Source: Heterocephalus glaber (Eukaryota; Chordata; Mammalia; Rodentia; Bathyergidae). From it: DNA of 64,000 nucleotides. The stretch covers positions 40,241,301-40,305,300 of the forward strand of contig NW_004624732.1 of NCBI RefSeq assembly GCF_000247695.1, given 5' to 3'. Numbering within the stretch: the first letter of the stretch is position 1; each line of letters opens with the position of its first letter. The position numbers and the translations under genes are program-made. Positions 45,008 through 57,960 of the stretch are shown here, piece after piece. A model generated the notes under the pieces. It did no database searches and was not told the DNA's origin. It saw only the letters and a list, made by a program, of their open reading frames with translations.

Positions 45008-46368
45008 ATTACATAAATGCATGAATAAAGAAAAATAAAATTATACCTTAAAAAGTGTTTGGAAAATTACTTGGTAAATTTTAGTGCTAAACATTATAGA
45101 ATTACTATCATTATAACCTGTAAGAATGAATATTAAATACTGGCTATTTTCTCTTTCCTCCACACCATCTGTCCCCTTCTATCTGAGGGTTTACATAGCT
45201 GTAGACTGACCCATGGTCAATTAGGATGCCAGTGTATATATGTCAATCACATTATCGTGGCCCATTATTAATATTTTAAGATAAAAATATCCCCATTTAG
45301 TGTTTAATAGGATAAAAATACATTTTGAATGAATTGATCATGAAATAAAAAAATCTTGAGTGCATTTTATATCTAAGTTTGTTTAGGATGTTGCCTAGCT
45401 ATCATCTCTAATATGAGCAGACTTCCAACGATCTAATGCTGGCTTCCTGTTTGTTCATCTATGTCTCATAAAACCAGCTTGAGTGTCCCTTTCTTATCCA
45501 ATATAAAAATCAGCTTTCCCTATTGGTTTTGAAAGTTAACTGTTAAAATAATCTCTTAGCCCTAAAAAGAGATAAAAACATGAAAAAGAAAATATCAGTA
45601 TAATGAATATCTGTCATATGTTGCCTTCAAAATTACTGCAAAAATTAACAATAATCACAATGTGGTAAGTAATTTGTTGCAAAGAAAAATTGAAAGGATA
45701 CCAAATTCAATAATATCTTATTTAACATATTCACTTCCCATTATACACAGTTAATATATTTTAAATTTTTTTTTTTAATTTCAGTGTCCTCAAATAGAAA
45801 CAGATATGCCTTTTCACAGGAGAGCTTCTTCTATAAAGCCAGGCAACACTTTTCAGAGCTTATGTAAAGAAAGGTGGTTAATGGGAAAATGTAGATATAT
45901 TTTCCGATCTTGACTGTATAATGATAATAAGTATTACCCAAAGTGCTGTGTCAAAAATTGTTATCTGTGTCAATAACCTAACATCCATTCTTACGATAAC
46001 TTTGAACAAAGCCAGTCATGAGAAACAGTCTCTCACTTCTTAGTCTATGAATGGTTACTTCCAGGTTTATATTTCTGTTAAAGATTTTTGTAGAACACAT
46101 TTTAAAGACAATTTCTAATTTATAAAGTATTAATGAGGGTCTGAACATGAAAAAAAATTATATATATTTAGGATATATTTTTGGGGGTTACTTATTTAAA
46201 AAGATCAACTGCTACATTTAGAAGAGAATGCTTACCTTCTTGGCCCATAATATCTAAATTTTAATTTCAACCATTAAATATTAAGAATAAAAATTAGTAA
46301 ACATATTATATACAAGTATGTGGCCTTTACATCTTCAAGGTGAGCACTATTTTTCTTTCTAGAATTAC

Positions 46369-46518
46369 CTGGGCACTTTAATTCATCTGAATAATCTCCA
46401 CAGTCATTAGACCCATCGCATATCCAGGTTGGCAGAACACACAGTGAGGTGGAATTACATTTTATGAATCCTGCAGTTTTCACTCCGAGTTTATAGAAAT
46501 GTGTGCAGTCTGTATTAT
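46369..46518 (-). CDS. LRP1B: LRP1B exon: LDL receptor class A repeat 4 of cluster III
   Basis: This is a 150-nt, phase 1-1 exon with acceptor acttccttctag and donor gtaatt. It encodes a class A module with an unusually long first loop: from [20 protein letters not shown] there are 15 residues between the first two cysteines, where most repeats have 5 to 7. It continues [18 protein letters not shown] to [11 protein letters not shown]. The calcium motif [13 protein letters not shown] is complete. NNT across the 5' junction and NST are possible N-glycosylation sites. The long loop is also present in LRP1B as I recall it, so it helps to tell this gene from its paralogues. Confidence 0.94.
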
Positions 46519-46763
46519 CTAGAAGGAAGTAAACAAAAGAAAATTGAAAACACCTCATTTACAGAGACTATGAGCCTTCTATGCAGGTCAGAGAGGCAAG
46601 AAAAGTTAACTTCATTTGAGGAAGTAAATTTGCAATTATCCTACACAACAGCGCTTAATTACATATCAATGCTGGACTAGGTTCAGTAAAAAGTTGGACG
46701 AGGTTCCATGCAATGGCAATGGTGTTCAGGCATGAACAAACCAAAGGGAAAGAAATATCTTAC
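46519..46763 (-). other. Short intron, 245 nt
   Basis: Separates class A repeats 3 and 4. The donor is gtaaga and the acceptor acttccttctag. No repeat inside. Confidence 0.9.
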
Positions 46764-46877
46764 TGCAGTTCTTTTCATCGGAAGCATCTGCACAATCTAC
46801 GTTCTGGTTGCATCGTGCTGATCTTGGAATGCAAGTCCCATCTGCACAGCGAAACTCAACAGTGGCACAGGTTGAAA
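46764..46877 (-). CDS. LRP1B: LRP1B exon: LDL receptor class A repeat 3 of cluster III
   Basis: This is a 114-nt, phase 1-1 exon with acceptor tcatttttctag and donor gtaaga. It reads [20 protein letters not shown] then [17 protein letters not shown]. Six cysteines are in class A spacing. The calcium motif reads [13 protein letters not shown]: the first Asp of the usual 'CD' is Asn, so one calcium ligand is changed to an amide. The rest of the acidic cluster is kept. It is separated from the next exon by only 245 nt, by far the shortest intron in the window, so the two modules probably behave as one splicing neighbourhood. Confidence 0.93.
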
Positions 46878-47064
46878 CTAGAAAAATGAGCAAATAAGTG
46901 AATGGACAGAGGAGACAGAAAATAGCTCCTTGATTTTATAGTGTGAGGATTATAATTCATTCGTATTATTTTAGCTAGTATTTTTTTTAACTGTCTCTCA
47001 TCTCCATGCTGAGTTAAATGCCTCTCTAATGACTTCCTCTGTCATACAATATTTTCCTGTATTG

Positions 47065-47215
47065 TAATGTTGATATACTGAATTGGGACTCAATTACATA
47101 CTGTTCAGGTTTTTGGAGGCCCACTAAATTGCAGGTTCCAGGACAGCAGGGACTGTGCATGTTCACCATGGTAATACCAGCTCAGCAATGAGACATAGTA
47201 ATAAATCAATGAACA
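47065..47215 (+). mobile_element. L2-type 3' end
   Basis: 'ggacagcagggactgtgcat', 'gttcaccatggtaatacc' and 'agtaataaatcaatgaac' resemble the L2/MIR-like 3' terminus. Confidence 0.55.
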
Positions 47216-50200
47216 TTATTCATAATTCTCTCGCCTTCCATCTTCTTTAGACAAAGGGTATGACACTATGCAAATAATTGATTAAATGCCAAATGAAAAA
47301 TCTCAATCTGGTTGCTAAGAAGTGATGGGGCATTTGTTTCTATGACACAAACACAGACAAAAACAGGGATAGAAACAGATACTGGGGGGAACATTGAGCA
47401 TTTGCTTTGTTATAGTGAAAACTTGAACATTATTAGAAGTCAGCTAAGCTATGTCATCGTGCTGTAAACGGCCATATAGCTAACATTTGTTATAAGAAAT
47501 ACTGTATGCATGATGCATACCAACCATACATGCAAATGTAACATTTTTATGCCTATGTAATGAAAGGATAGCTCTCCAATTTCCTGTTTTAATGAAAATC
47601 ACTTTCAATATGCTATTATTATATATGCTTTGTACAGAATACCTTATTTTAATCATATAGAGTACTTCTAGATTGACTGTCCATACTTTACCATATAATG
47701 ATTTTCAAACATACGTTGTAAGCAGGTTGGAGGAACCCTATGTATGTTAGATTAACTCAGGTGAAAATTTTATGCTAATTTCAAATTTTCCCAGGGTGAT
47801 AACACTACTGTACAACCCGAAGGGCTCTTTGATTATGACACTTTTAGTAGCATTGCTATTTTTTTGAGCCTATTTAATATAAATAGAAATTAGATCAATT
47901 GTAAATGGTTAAAATGCTATTTTAAAACATGCAAATTTTACTCAAGGGTGTATATGTCGTTTGTATTTCATAATGCACTACTCTTCATATTTTTAATTGT
48001 ATCTTGAAATTGCATGCTTATTTGTCTTTATATGATGATTAGAATAAATGTTTTATTTAAAATTTACAATTATAATTGCTTTACTATTTTCTTTATTAAA
48101 AATAAATCTTAGCTGGTGAAACAAATAATGCCATAAGGGCAGAGATAAGTGCATTGTTCTGAAACAGAAAAAAGTAGATTTTTTTCTCATATGTATAAAA
48201 ATGCCTTCTCTGTTTCTTTCTATAACATTTTATATTCAGTTTTTCCCCAAGGAAAACAGTATGTCAACATATAACATGGAAGATAACCATGTCATTTACT
48301 TTTGTTTTGTTTTTTTACTTCATTGTTAGTAATCTATTCTTATCCATGTACTTAATATTTTCTTACAGTCTCTTTGTTTAGAATACAGGATGCATTTCCT
48401 AGTGAAACAATATTTTCTTATGTAATATTTTGAGGAAATCCTATTCAGCTTTGCCTCCTATCCCCTTGCAGTTCTGTCCTGTGATTTACTGGAAGTTAAA
48501 GGTTAGGACCACAAAAAGACCCTGTGTGGACACCTCTCCATCTCAGCTTTTCCCTCCAAACTTGCAAAGAGAATCCCCTGCGTGGTGTCAGGGAGCCCAT
48601 CTGAGTTAGGAACTGTAGATGAGAAGCCAGAGAGACGAATCAGGACTTCATGGACATGGGGATGGTACTGCACACAGCTATGAAAACTGGAGACTACACA
48701 TTTTCACAGTTATGGGGTTTCAAAAATAGTTTTGAAGCTTTGAGGGGGAAGTAAGAGCAAAGAATAACTTGAGAGAAGAGTGGAAAAGTGGGACAAGTAG
48801 AACAAAGTCTTAGACTGAATTCTGGAAGGAAGAAAGAAGCAAGAAGAGGTACTCTAACTAGATGAAAAGACACCATAACTATAAAGTTCAGCAGAGTGGT
48901 TAAGTGGATAGTATTTAAAAGAAAGGCATCAGAAAAGAGATAAGGTAGAAGGTCAGAGGAGTGAGACAGCAGTAGCAAATCTGTAGGATCTATTTTTTTC
49001 TCCCATTTTGCCAACTAATAATAGGATTAATGAAGCCCGGGGAGGAGGGTTCTGCTGGCCTATTACAGAGTGCAGGACATGCCAACAGCAGCAGGTTGTC
49101 CTTTTACCCAATGTCTTGTCTCCATAGAGTCCATGACTTAATACAGAGTTTGAAAATAACTAGAGGGTTAAAAAGGTGATGGAAAAGGCAAAGTTATTGA
49201 CATATTAACTGGCTATAAAATTTTGCAAGCACTAGTAGCAAGATGGTGGTGGCAATTAAGCTCTCTTGCTTTAATATGGAAAGATGGGAGAAATCCAAAG
49301 AGATAGAAGAGCTTCATTAAGTAAGTAAACAAAGTTTTCTTCTGCCAAAACCTTTTCCTTTCTGTTTCCTAAACTACAGTCCTTCCTCACTTTGTGTTGG
49401 TAAGTCAACTACTGAAATTTGTTTCACCCTAAGGGTGATTTTTGAGGAAGAAAGGTATTGGCATCTCTAATTTGTCAAGTGAATATGAAAGCTTTCTGAA
49501 AGTTTGTCCTCAGGCTAAAAGTCTCCAAAAAGAAAGAAGAAAAAATAATTTGATCCAAATAAAGATAAGCCAAGTGAGAGATGCTAGACTTTCCCCGCCA
49601 GGTAGGGCAAAAGAAAAAGGTAGCTTACAAAATGTGAGGGAAAACATACTGCATCCATCCCAGGAATAGCAATGAGATACTACAAAAGAAAAGATCTGAC
49701 TGAGATTGTGGGTCTAAAGTAATGGCACAAGAGAAAGTACAAGCACTCTTTCCTTCATATACTTTCTTAATTTTCCTACTTCTTTCATTTTTTTTTCACT
49801 CTGTCAGTCAAAATCTTTAATGAGATATGAGAGATGTAAGCTCAATTGGCCTTTCTCTGGTTCCTAGGACATTTCTTACAAATAGCCTAAGACCTTTTTC
49901 TCTTCCAACTCCCCTAACCCAGCCTGTAGAAAGAGGAAGGAGAAAAGAAAAGCATTACATTTGCCATCATATCTCTATTCTTTTTATTTTCAAAACATAT
50001 CTTTATTTATTTAATTTACTGCTTAGTTTCAGAGTATATAAACAAAAAAAGTTAATGTTTTCTCCAGTATGTTTATCTTTTTCTCCAGCTTGCTATCCAT
50101 GGAATCTTTCAAAGTTTTCCCTACAAACTCAGGGTGGGGAGGAGAAGCACCAATTTCCTTTTCTTCAAGTAGCCTCAGAACACCAGTCTGCCCGAAAATA

Positions 50201-50801
50201 TTCTGGTTGCCCAAGGAAATTCATGCACTTCCTCAGGGAAGTAATTTATCCTCATCTGAACAGCAAAGGAGGTCCATCGTGCACTGTCCCTGAATCTCCT
50301 CCCCCCCATCCTGTCACACATCATAAGAGGGATACAAAATGACAAACTTTTAGAACAACTCTTCATATCTTTCCTAGATGGCCTGATGTCTAAAGCTCTC
50401 AGTCTTGAAAGAAAACCTTTAAAGAGGCAGTAAAAAAAAAGTTTGATGAGGATTTAGGGTTTTTCTTTTCCTCAAAGAGAGAAGACACCAAACATAATTC
50501 CTCATAACCTACATTTTACTCTATAAATAGACTCTCTGTCCTTATGGAATTAAAAAATAGTAATAGCTACCATACAATTATAAATTAAATGTACAATAAC
50601 ACTTGAAATCATTTATAGAGAATTCTATCACAGCCTCTCAGCGTAGCCTATCAAATCTCCCTGGATACCATATATCAACTTCTTTTCATACTATTTTTTA
50701 TTATCTTGGTTCAAAACAACAGATGATTTGTATGTCTGTGTATATAGGCAATAAAGTGCTTCATCCCAGTGTTGCATTGAGTTTAGAAAGTGAAAAGAAG
50801 T

Positions 50802-50861
50802 TTCTGCTGCTTGCCTCGCAAGAACAAGGCCCCGAGAGTTCGATCTCTGGTACCAAAAAAA
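50802..50861 (+). mobile_element. 5'-truncated ID-type SINE
   Basis: Lacks the A-box half. Keeps 'tgcttgcctcgcaagaacaa', 'gagttcgatctctgg' and 'taccaaaa'. Duplications of 17 nt with one mismatch at 50785-50801 and 50862-50878 prove insertion as a truncated copy. Confidence 0.88.
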
Positions 50862-51011
50862 AGAAAGTGAGAAGAAGTAAGTGGAAGACATAGAGGGAGA
50901 ATCTTTTTCATTCTCCCTAAGCCCTTACACATGCCATTTCCTTCTTCATCCTTATGTGCTGTGAGGGAGAGGTTGGGGAACACATATCCAGTTACTGCTA
51001 TATATACAGCC

Positions 51012-51036
51012 ATATATATATATATATATATATATA
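51012..51036. repeat. AT microsatellite
   Basis: About 12 AT units. Confidence 0.9.
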
Positions 51037-53954
51037 AAAGGTTTTCCTTCTTTGGCTTCAAGGGTGTCCTTTTAGGTGAGCAAATTTAAGCTAAGAGGAA
51101 AAAACCCTAGAATATGGAACTGCAATGAGTAGTCTTTCCATTAAAAACCTACCCATTTATCTATAGAACCCGATTAAGTTAAATAAACACACTAACTACT
51201 AGTAAGTAATAGTCTGTGTATCCAGGAACTACTTTAGTTTCAAATATCCTTCTTTCTGCAAGAAGGACTTTAAGGCATATGTTTTAGTAATGTTTCAGTT
51301 ATCCAGCTGCTCTACTATATGGTATTGTTATTACAGCAGAAAGTTAGGACAGAAGCCTAATTCACAAATCCACTCTTCTATGCCTAAGAATATGGCTGAG
51401 ATAGTCATAACACAGAAATGAAGAGTTTAAATCATAAAAAGGAAAAATGACCTTTCCAAGTTGTTATTGCTATTCAACAACTTGTACTGATATCATTAAG
51501 CAAAAGTAAACCTTTCTTTACTTTTTACAACTAACTGGTTCAACTTCCCACCTAAGAATTTAGTAACCTCCTAATACTATTTACAAAGTACAATATTTCA
51601 TAAACCAAAACACTAATTTATTTACCACTTTTGAAAACAGAATTTTCATTTCTCAGGAAAACCCATAGTAACATAAATTTTCAATTGTTTCCTTTTGAAA
51701 AATTTCACTTTAAAATCGATTTTATATATTTATAGTTCAGTTCATTCATATTCTACTTTTATATTTTTTATCATTGATTTTATTTAATGTCTTCACTATA
51801 TTCTTTCTTGCTTGCAAATAATAAATTGAAAATACCCATTTCTTGGTCTTCTAAGTGTCTTTTTTTTCCCAAGTGCTTATTCGTTTTCTCTAGCTATGCT
51901 TAGCATCTTACATTTTATCATTTTAATCTTTTATACAGAAAGTAAATAATAGGTGACTTAATTTTCAAATATAAGTAGTACTTCCTAAACTGTCAAGTTT
52001 AGATACTTGACACTCATAAAGTCAAGTGTTTGCCACAAGTCACACAATGAAAGGTGACACAGAGTAAACTCCCAAACTTCCATATAGTGATGAAGTACGT
52101 GATTTGTATCAATTCTGCTCTGCTTCTTATGTCTGCATAACCTTCTCATCACAACTGTGCAGTACTGCATTCCTTTTCTTTACCATCAATCTTTCCTGAA
52201 ACCACTGTACATTAACTCTACTTATTCTTTTGTCATCTATTTTCTGCCATAGTCCAATGATCTGGATTTATAATTTCACTGAAATTCTTTATTAGTTACA
52301 TGCAATGAATATTTGGAGTTCATAACTACTTTCTTACCCTCTCTATAACACTTTAAAATGCTGAATTATTCTCTTTTCATGAGAAAATAATTCATTATGC
52401 ACATCCTTCAATAAGTCCTATGTTCTACTTTTTTATAATAGATCCATTACTTTCAAAAAATATATTTACAGGTAATTTTGATACACCCTTTGAAAGCAAA
52501 TATTACTCTGTACACTGTGATATTTTTCTCCTTAATGAATTCACAATCAATATTTCCAGTCCAAATACATTATTTGAGCTCCAGATCTCTATCTTATGTC
52601 TTTGAAATAGCTTCATTTGAATGTCTACAAGTTCTCCAATTTCAGAATGGAAACGTTCCTCATTACCTTTTCCCAATTCCAATGCAAACAAATACCCAAA
52701 AGTATAAATAAACAAAACGAATAATAATTTTATAATAGGTCAAAAATGTCCCAAAACTTCTTATGTCAGTTCCGGTGCTATCTATTTTTCTTTCTCTGTG
52801 TTTGTTACCCAAGATCTTTCATGTTATCTTTTTTTTAACTGACACATTTTATTTCTCCTCCCTTTTTTGGTTTTAGTTCTCCTCACATTTTACAAATACC
52901 CTTAGAGATTATTAGAATTCAATATATTTTTGACAAAGATTAGATTTGGTGATGAAAATTGCAATGCAGCATGAATATACAGACAAGTTTGCCTCTATAT
53001 ATAAATACATAATATCATATAAAATTTTTAAATATCTATAAAGGGAGCAATCCTATTCAATGATTCTGTATTTGTACCTTTCTTTTGGTCTAGCAGATTT
53101 CTCATTTACTCATTCCCTATTCTACTCTAGTTTTGCTTAATTAGGGCTCATCAAACTATTGATTTTTCTGGCTTGATCTTGTATCAACTTGTAAGTTTAT
53201 CCACATTTGTCTTCTTTTATCCAACTTTAAAGGAGACCACACTTGCTCTTCTTTTCCTACTTTCAAGTAACTCATCTTACAACGAATATATTTTTATCAA
53301 TATATTTGTCAATAATAACTTAAAATTATAAATAATGTTCTATATGTCCTATTTTGTCATATGTCCTCTGCTGTAGTAGAGGATATCCACTTCATAAAAC
53401 CCCTAACTCTGTGAAGCTGTGATGCCAAAACAATCTTCCATTTTTTAAACTTTTTGATTAATCTATCACTTAACCTTTATGGGATTCTTTTTTCTCTGAT
53501 GCCTCAGTAAATAATATCATTAATTCAGAATTTTATTTTTAGCACACTATGCTTTTTATGCTCTTATGATTTCCTTGGATGTTTCAACCACCACCTCCAT
53601 ACTACTCATGTCTCAGGGTAGGACTGCAGCATTCTTACAATGTGCCAATTTGGTATTTCTCTTATTTTGAGCTGAAGGCTTTTGAGAAACAGTGAATAGA
53701 GCAAAGGACTGTCTTATCTGCTCTTTTTTTATCCATAGTAGCCACAATAGTCTCTTTAAGAAAGACGTCCTTCCTTTTGCAGGATGAATATTTCTTATCA
53801 CCTGAGACTGTAAATTTCTAAGGCAATGGATCTGCACAAATAACTTACTGAACAGTTATTTTCCACTAGCTTTACACCTACTTTCTCCATACATCACTTC
53901 GTTTGTCCACATCGTTTTACTACCTATAGCCCAAATACCTTTGTTTAATCATTT

Positions 53955-54660
53955 CCTTTTTAAAAAATTAACTTTATTGGTACATTTTAGGTGTACATTA
54001 TGATCACATTGATCACTGGGAAGTTGAAACGGACTGGAGGATCAATGGAACTGATTAGAAGATACAGAAACAATTCCAGACATACTTAACCACCTCAAAG
54101 AAGCCAAAAACCCTCACTGGAGAAAAGATAGCCTCTTCAATAAATAAATGGTGCTGGAAGAACTGTGTTTCAACTTGTCAAAGGTTGAAAGTAGACCCAC
54201 ATCTCTCAGCAGGCACTAAACTAAGTGGATCAAAGATATAAATATTAAACAGAAACACTAAACCTGCTAGAAGAAACATTAATAGAACTCTTGAAGACAC
54301 TGGCATAGGAAAAGACTTCATGAACAAAACCTCAATTGCATGTGAGCTAGCACAAAGAATCAACAACTGGGATATCATCTTATTAAAAAGCTTCTGCACA
54401 GCAAGAGAAACCACCAACAGTGAAGAGACAACCCACAATGCGGGGAAAATTTTTACCAGCTGTTCCTCTGGCAAAGGTCTAATATCCACAATATATTACG
54501 AACTTTAAAAATCAGACCCCCAAAATTGAAAGACTCACTCCAAAAATGAGCATCTAAAATGAATAGACATTTCTCAGATGAAGAAGTAGAAACAGCAAAT
54601 AAACATATGAAAAAATGTTCAACATCACTGGTCATTCGAGAGATGCAAATGAAAACAATG
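53955..54660. mobile_element. Rearranged L1 with inverted segment
   Basis: 53955 to about 54027 is the reverse complement of an L1 3' end ('aactttattggtacatttta', 'tacattatgatcacattgat', compare 21001-21040). From about 54028 the sequence turns into plus-strand ORF2 ('ggactggaggatcaatggaa', then a stretch alignable with 19620-20220). Opposite orientations meeting without a gap fit twin-primed insertion of a minus-strand L1 with an inverted 5' part. Confidence 0.8.
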
Positions 54661-54670
54661 CCTGGGCATA

Positions 54671-54732
54671 TAATGAGTTCAAGGTGAGCCTGAACTGTAA
54701 AGTAAGACCCTGTCTCAAAAAAAAAGAAAACT
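54671..54732 (+). mobile_element. B1 fragment joined to L1
   Basis: 'gagttcaaggtgagcctgaa' and 'gtaagaccctgtctcaaaaa' are the 3' half of a 7SL-derived SINE. It directly follows the L1 ORF2 segment at 54660. Confidence 0.7.
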
Positions 54733-55118
54733 AAAGCAATTTTACTTGTCCTGATTTAAACCTCCAGCAACTTTCTGGTAAATACAGGATAAAGCCTGGT
54801 GAATACAAGGCACAAAGAACAGCTTCATGCCCTGGTATCTCATGTAACTTGGCTATTATATTTTTCTAAGTTTTTAAACAATTCCCTATATATCATCTGA
54901 ATCTGTTGGTAGCTTTCAAGTTCGTTCTTCCTATTGGAACTGCCTTCTGTTTTTACTGTTCTACCGTATTTATCCTTAAATGCTCAGATTAAATTTAATG
55001 TAATACCTGGAACTTTCAGGATACTTTCAAGCCATATACACAAATGAAGAATCTTGTTCTTATGTGTGTAGTTATTGTACATTATATATCTCTTCAGCTG
55101 TTTACATTACAATCTTTT

Positions 55119-55197
55119 TTTTTTCCAGTACTGGGGATCAAACTTAGGACCTTGTGCTTGCGAGGCAGGCACCGCGCACTGAGCTAAATCCCCGACC
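55119..55197 (-). mobile_element. ID-type SINE
   Basis: Antisense: 'ctggggatcaaacttagg', 'gcgaggcaggcaccgcg', 'actgagctaaatccccg'. Target duplications of 16 nt with two mismatches at 55103-55118 and 55198-55213. Confidence 0.9.
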
Positions 55198-55839
55198 TAC
55201 ATTATGATCTTTTACTTAGGGTTTCAACTGCTTCAGGAGAAGAAAAACATATTTCATTAATTTTGTGTCTCAGTCTTCAATGCATGGCACTCAAAGCAGT
55301 ATGTTCAATAACTAGTAATACTTTTTAAATTGCTTTGAAATTATCTATTGGATCTAGATTTTAGAAGGCCATAAATGGCAGACTAAAAAAACACTTGCCA
55401 TTTATTCTGCACACATTGGTACTCCACTAATAGTTTTGGGTTTTTTTACCAGATTTTTAAAAAGGTATGATTTCTAAAAATGCAAATGTTTTCATGACAT
55501 TTACTATATGTTAAGAACTATTCTGAGAATTATTTACTATTTAGTTTAATGTCAATAATCTCACTTAATTCTTTTTCCCATCTCATAGTTTGGGAAATGG
55601 AGGAATAGATTGTTTAGTATCTTACACAAATGTAGACAATAATGCTGAGGTAAGAGTTTTAGCACGGTTGGTCCGGTTGGACTATCGGTCGCTCCTAGCA
55701 TTCACTGTGAAAAATATTAAAATAAATTAGCACAATTAATAACATAGGAATGAAATGGAAAAAGTGTAGACTGAGAGGCTATTGGGAGAAATTCTAAATA
55801 ATTTTGGGGAAAATCATTTCACAATTAAAATTATGATTA

Positions 55840-56440
55840 GGCCTAGTTCTCCTGCCTACAGGTCAGACATGGAATGTTGAGACATAACTCCATTTTGGCC
55901 TCCGGTCTCAGCTAAGACCTCAATGGTCTGGTGATGCTGTGATGTTCCAGGGCATGATTGCACCAGCTGAACACATCCTGGGGAGGAACAAAATCTTCAC
56001 CTGGATAGTCCCTCATTGTTCTAGCATTTTCACTGCTGCTGCCCTTTGAGTCACCTTTTACAGTTGTTACTCTCTGGATCTACTGAACTCTCTTCCCTGA
56101 GTCATCTGTTACACTTGTTTCTCCTGATGTACTGAACGAAGGTGTGCCAAGGTGGGGATCTTTCATCATTGCCACCCAGAGCAGCACTAATCAGGCCCAA
56201 ACTCAGCTTCTTCTGTAAGTCTCATTTTTTCTATCTTTTCTGTCTAAGGAATTAATTCACCTTGTGCTGTTCATACCTCACAGGAAACTAGGACTTACTG
56301 CAGAGGTTCTAATAACATCCCATTTCCCCGTTCCCTATAAGAAGCCAATAAAAGGATGCTCAATCCAAGCCTAAAGAGGACTGATGTGGAAGATACCCAG
56401 TCAGAAGGTTTGCGGATGATTCGATACACAGGTAGTAAAG
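55840..56440. repeat. LTR-like block, unassigned
   Basis: Less AT-rich than its surroundings, with 'tgttgagacataactccatt', 'ggcctccggtctcagctaag' and 'aagaagccaataaaagg' (possible polyadenylation signal). It looks like a retroviral LTR or its remains, but I cannot name a family or fix the ends. Confidence 0.35.
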
Positions 56441-56724
56441 CATCTGAGAAGAAGGCATAAAGGGTAGCACCAAAGATCCCTGGAATGCATTAAGAGTTTG
56501 AGATCATGAGATCATGCGTTTAACATAGTTAAAGCATAAGGTGCAAAATTTTTGGAGCAGTAAATTCAATATTGTACATTTTTATTAGAAAAAAATAGTG
56601 ATGTTGAACTGGAGTGATGATAAATGAGAATTTAAAAATGATCAAAATACTAGAAACAAAAATACAGGCATAATTTTAAAATTGAATTGTTTTTAAATGA
56701 TTTATAAGAATTGTATCTATTAAT

Positions 56725-57085
56725 GGAGTACACTGTGATGGTTTGCTATTTATTACATTGTATAATGTTTAAATCAAGTTAAACATATTTATCTCCTCAG
56801 GAATTTATAGCAAAACTTTCATACTTTTAATCTAGCATTTTGAAATATTATACATATTACACTATTGTTATCTATAGTCACTCTATTATTCAATAGCGCA
56901 CCAGAACTTCTTGCTCTTACCCAATTATAGTTTAATACTCATTGATCAATGCAGCCCTTCTCAGCCTATTTTCAACTTTTATAAGATCCACTTTATAAAG
57001 TTCCACATATGAGTGAAATCATGCATATCTTTCTTTGCTGACTTAATCTCACTTAAAATAATGATCTCCAGTTCCATTCTAACAG
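56725..57085 (-). mobile_element. Old L1 3' end
   Basis: Reverse complement of an old L1 3' region: 'ccacatatgagtgaaatcat', 'atgatctccagttccattct', 'atagtcactctattattcaa'. Ends 114 nt from the exon at 57199. Confidence 0.75.
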
Positions 57086-57166
57086 CATTTAGTAGAGTGT
57101 GGTCCATAAATGTTACTAAGTGTCACACACCTTGGTACATTCAGGAACAAAGTTTGGAAAAATTTA

Positions 57167-57319
<153 letters not shown>

Positions 57320-57739
57320 TTATAAATCAAATTAGAAATTCATAGTTAGAGGTCTTATAGAATCATGTTTACAAAATCAAAATCACAGATAACATTTCAT
57401 TCATAAGAACTGGTTTAGGGATCAACAAAATATTTGTGGTTCTATAAAATAAATGCAGTTCCATATTAAAGCTTTGGGTTACAATATTTATCAATGATCA
57501 AGGAGTAGCTCATTCAAAAAAGATCTTTCTTGGCTTAGTGTTTCATACCTGATGACCTCTTCAAGTTATACCTACACTATTGTTTCTTGTACTTCTATCA
57601 AGTAGCACAGAAAGAAGCATACAATATATATTTAATTCAGAATAAAGAAATCTCTACCTCAAAGCAACAAGGACACTCCTACAATGTAACTCTTTTTTAT
57701 ATGCAAATATTTTATAAAAAGAAAAATAAAACAGCAGCA

Positions 57740-57765
57740 ATATATATATATATATATATATATAT
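57740..57765. repeat. TA microsatellite
   Basis: About 13 TA units after 'acagcagcaa'. Confidence 0.9.
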
Positions 57766-57870
57766 CCTGAAAACGTACATTGAAGAGTCATCTTAATATC
57801 AATAAAACAGATACACCTTAAGATTATCTTTAAAATGCGACTGGGTTTTCTAAGATTGGTACTTGATGTC

Positions 57871-57960
57871 TTTTTTTTTTTTTTTTTTGTACCAGGAATT
57901 GAACACAAGGCTTTGTGCTTGTCTGGAAGGCATTGCACCCTGAACTCCATCCTCTGCCCT
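57871..57960 (-). mobile_element. ID-like SINE, variant
   Basis: Antisense: long T-run, 'gtaccaggaattgaacacaa', 'ctttgtgcttgtctggaagg', 'tgaactccatcctctgccct'. Internal part differs from the other copies. Confidence 0.7.

Noticed and set aside
49827..50342. 171-codon plus-strand open frame
   Set aside because: Longest open frame in the window, but it has no recognisable domain, overlaps several other open frames on both strands and lies in a purine/pyrimidine-biased block inside an intron. Looks like chance.
54178..54489. 103-codon minus-strand frame with a hydrophobic middle
   Set aside because: It is the antisense of L1 ORF2 sequence, not a membrane protein gene.
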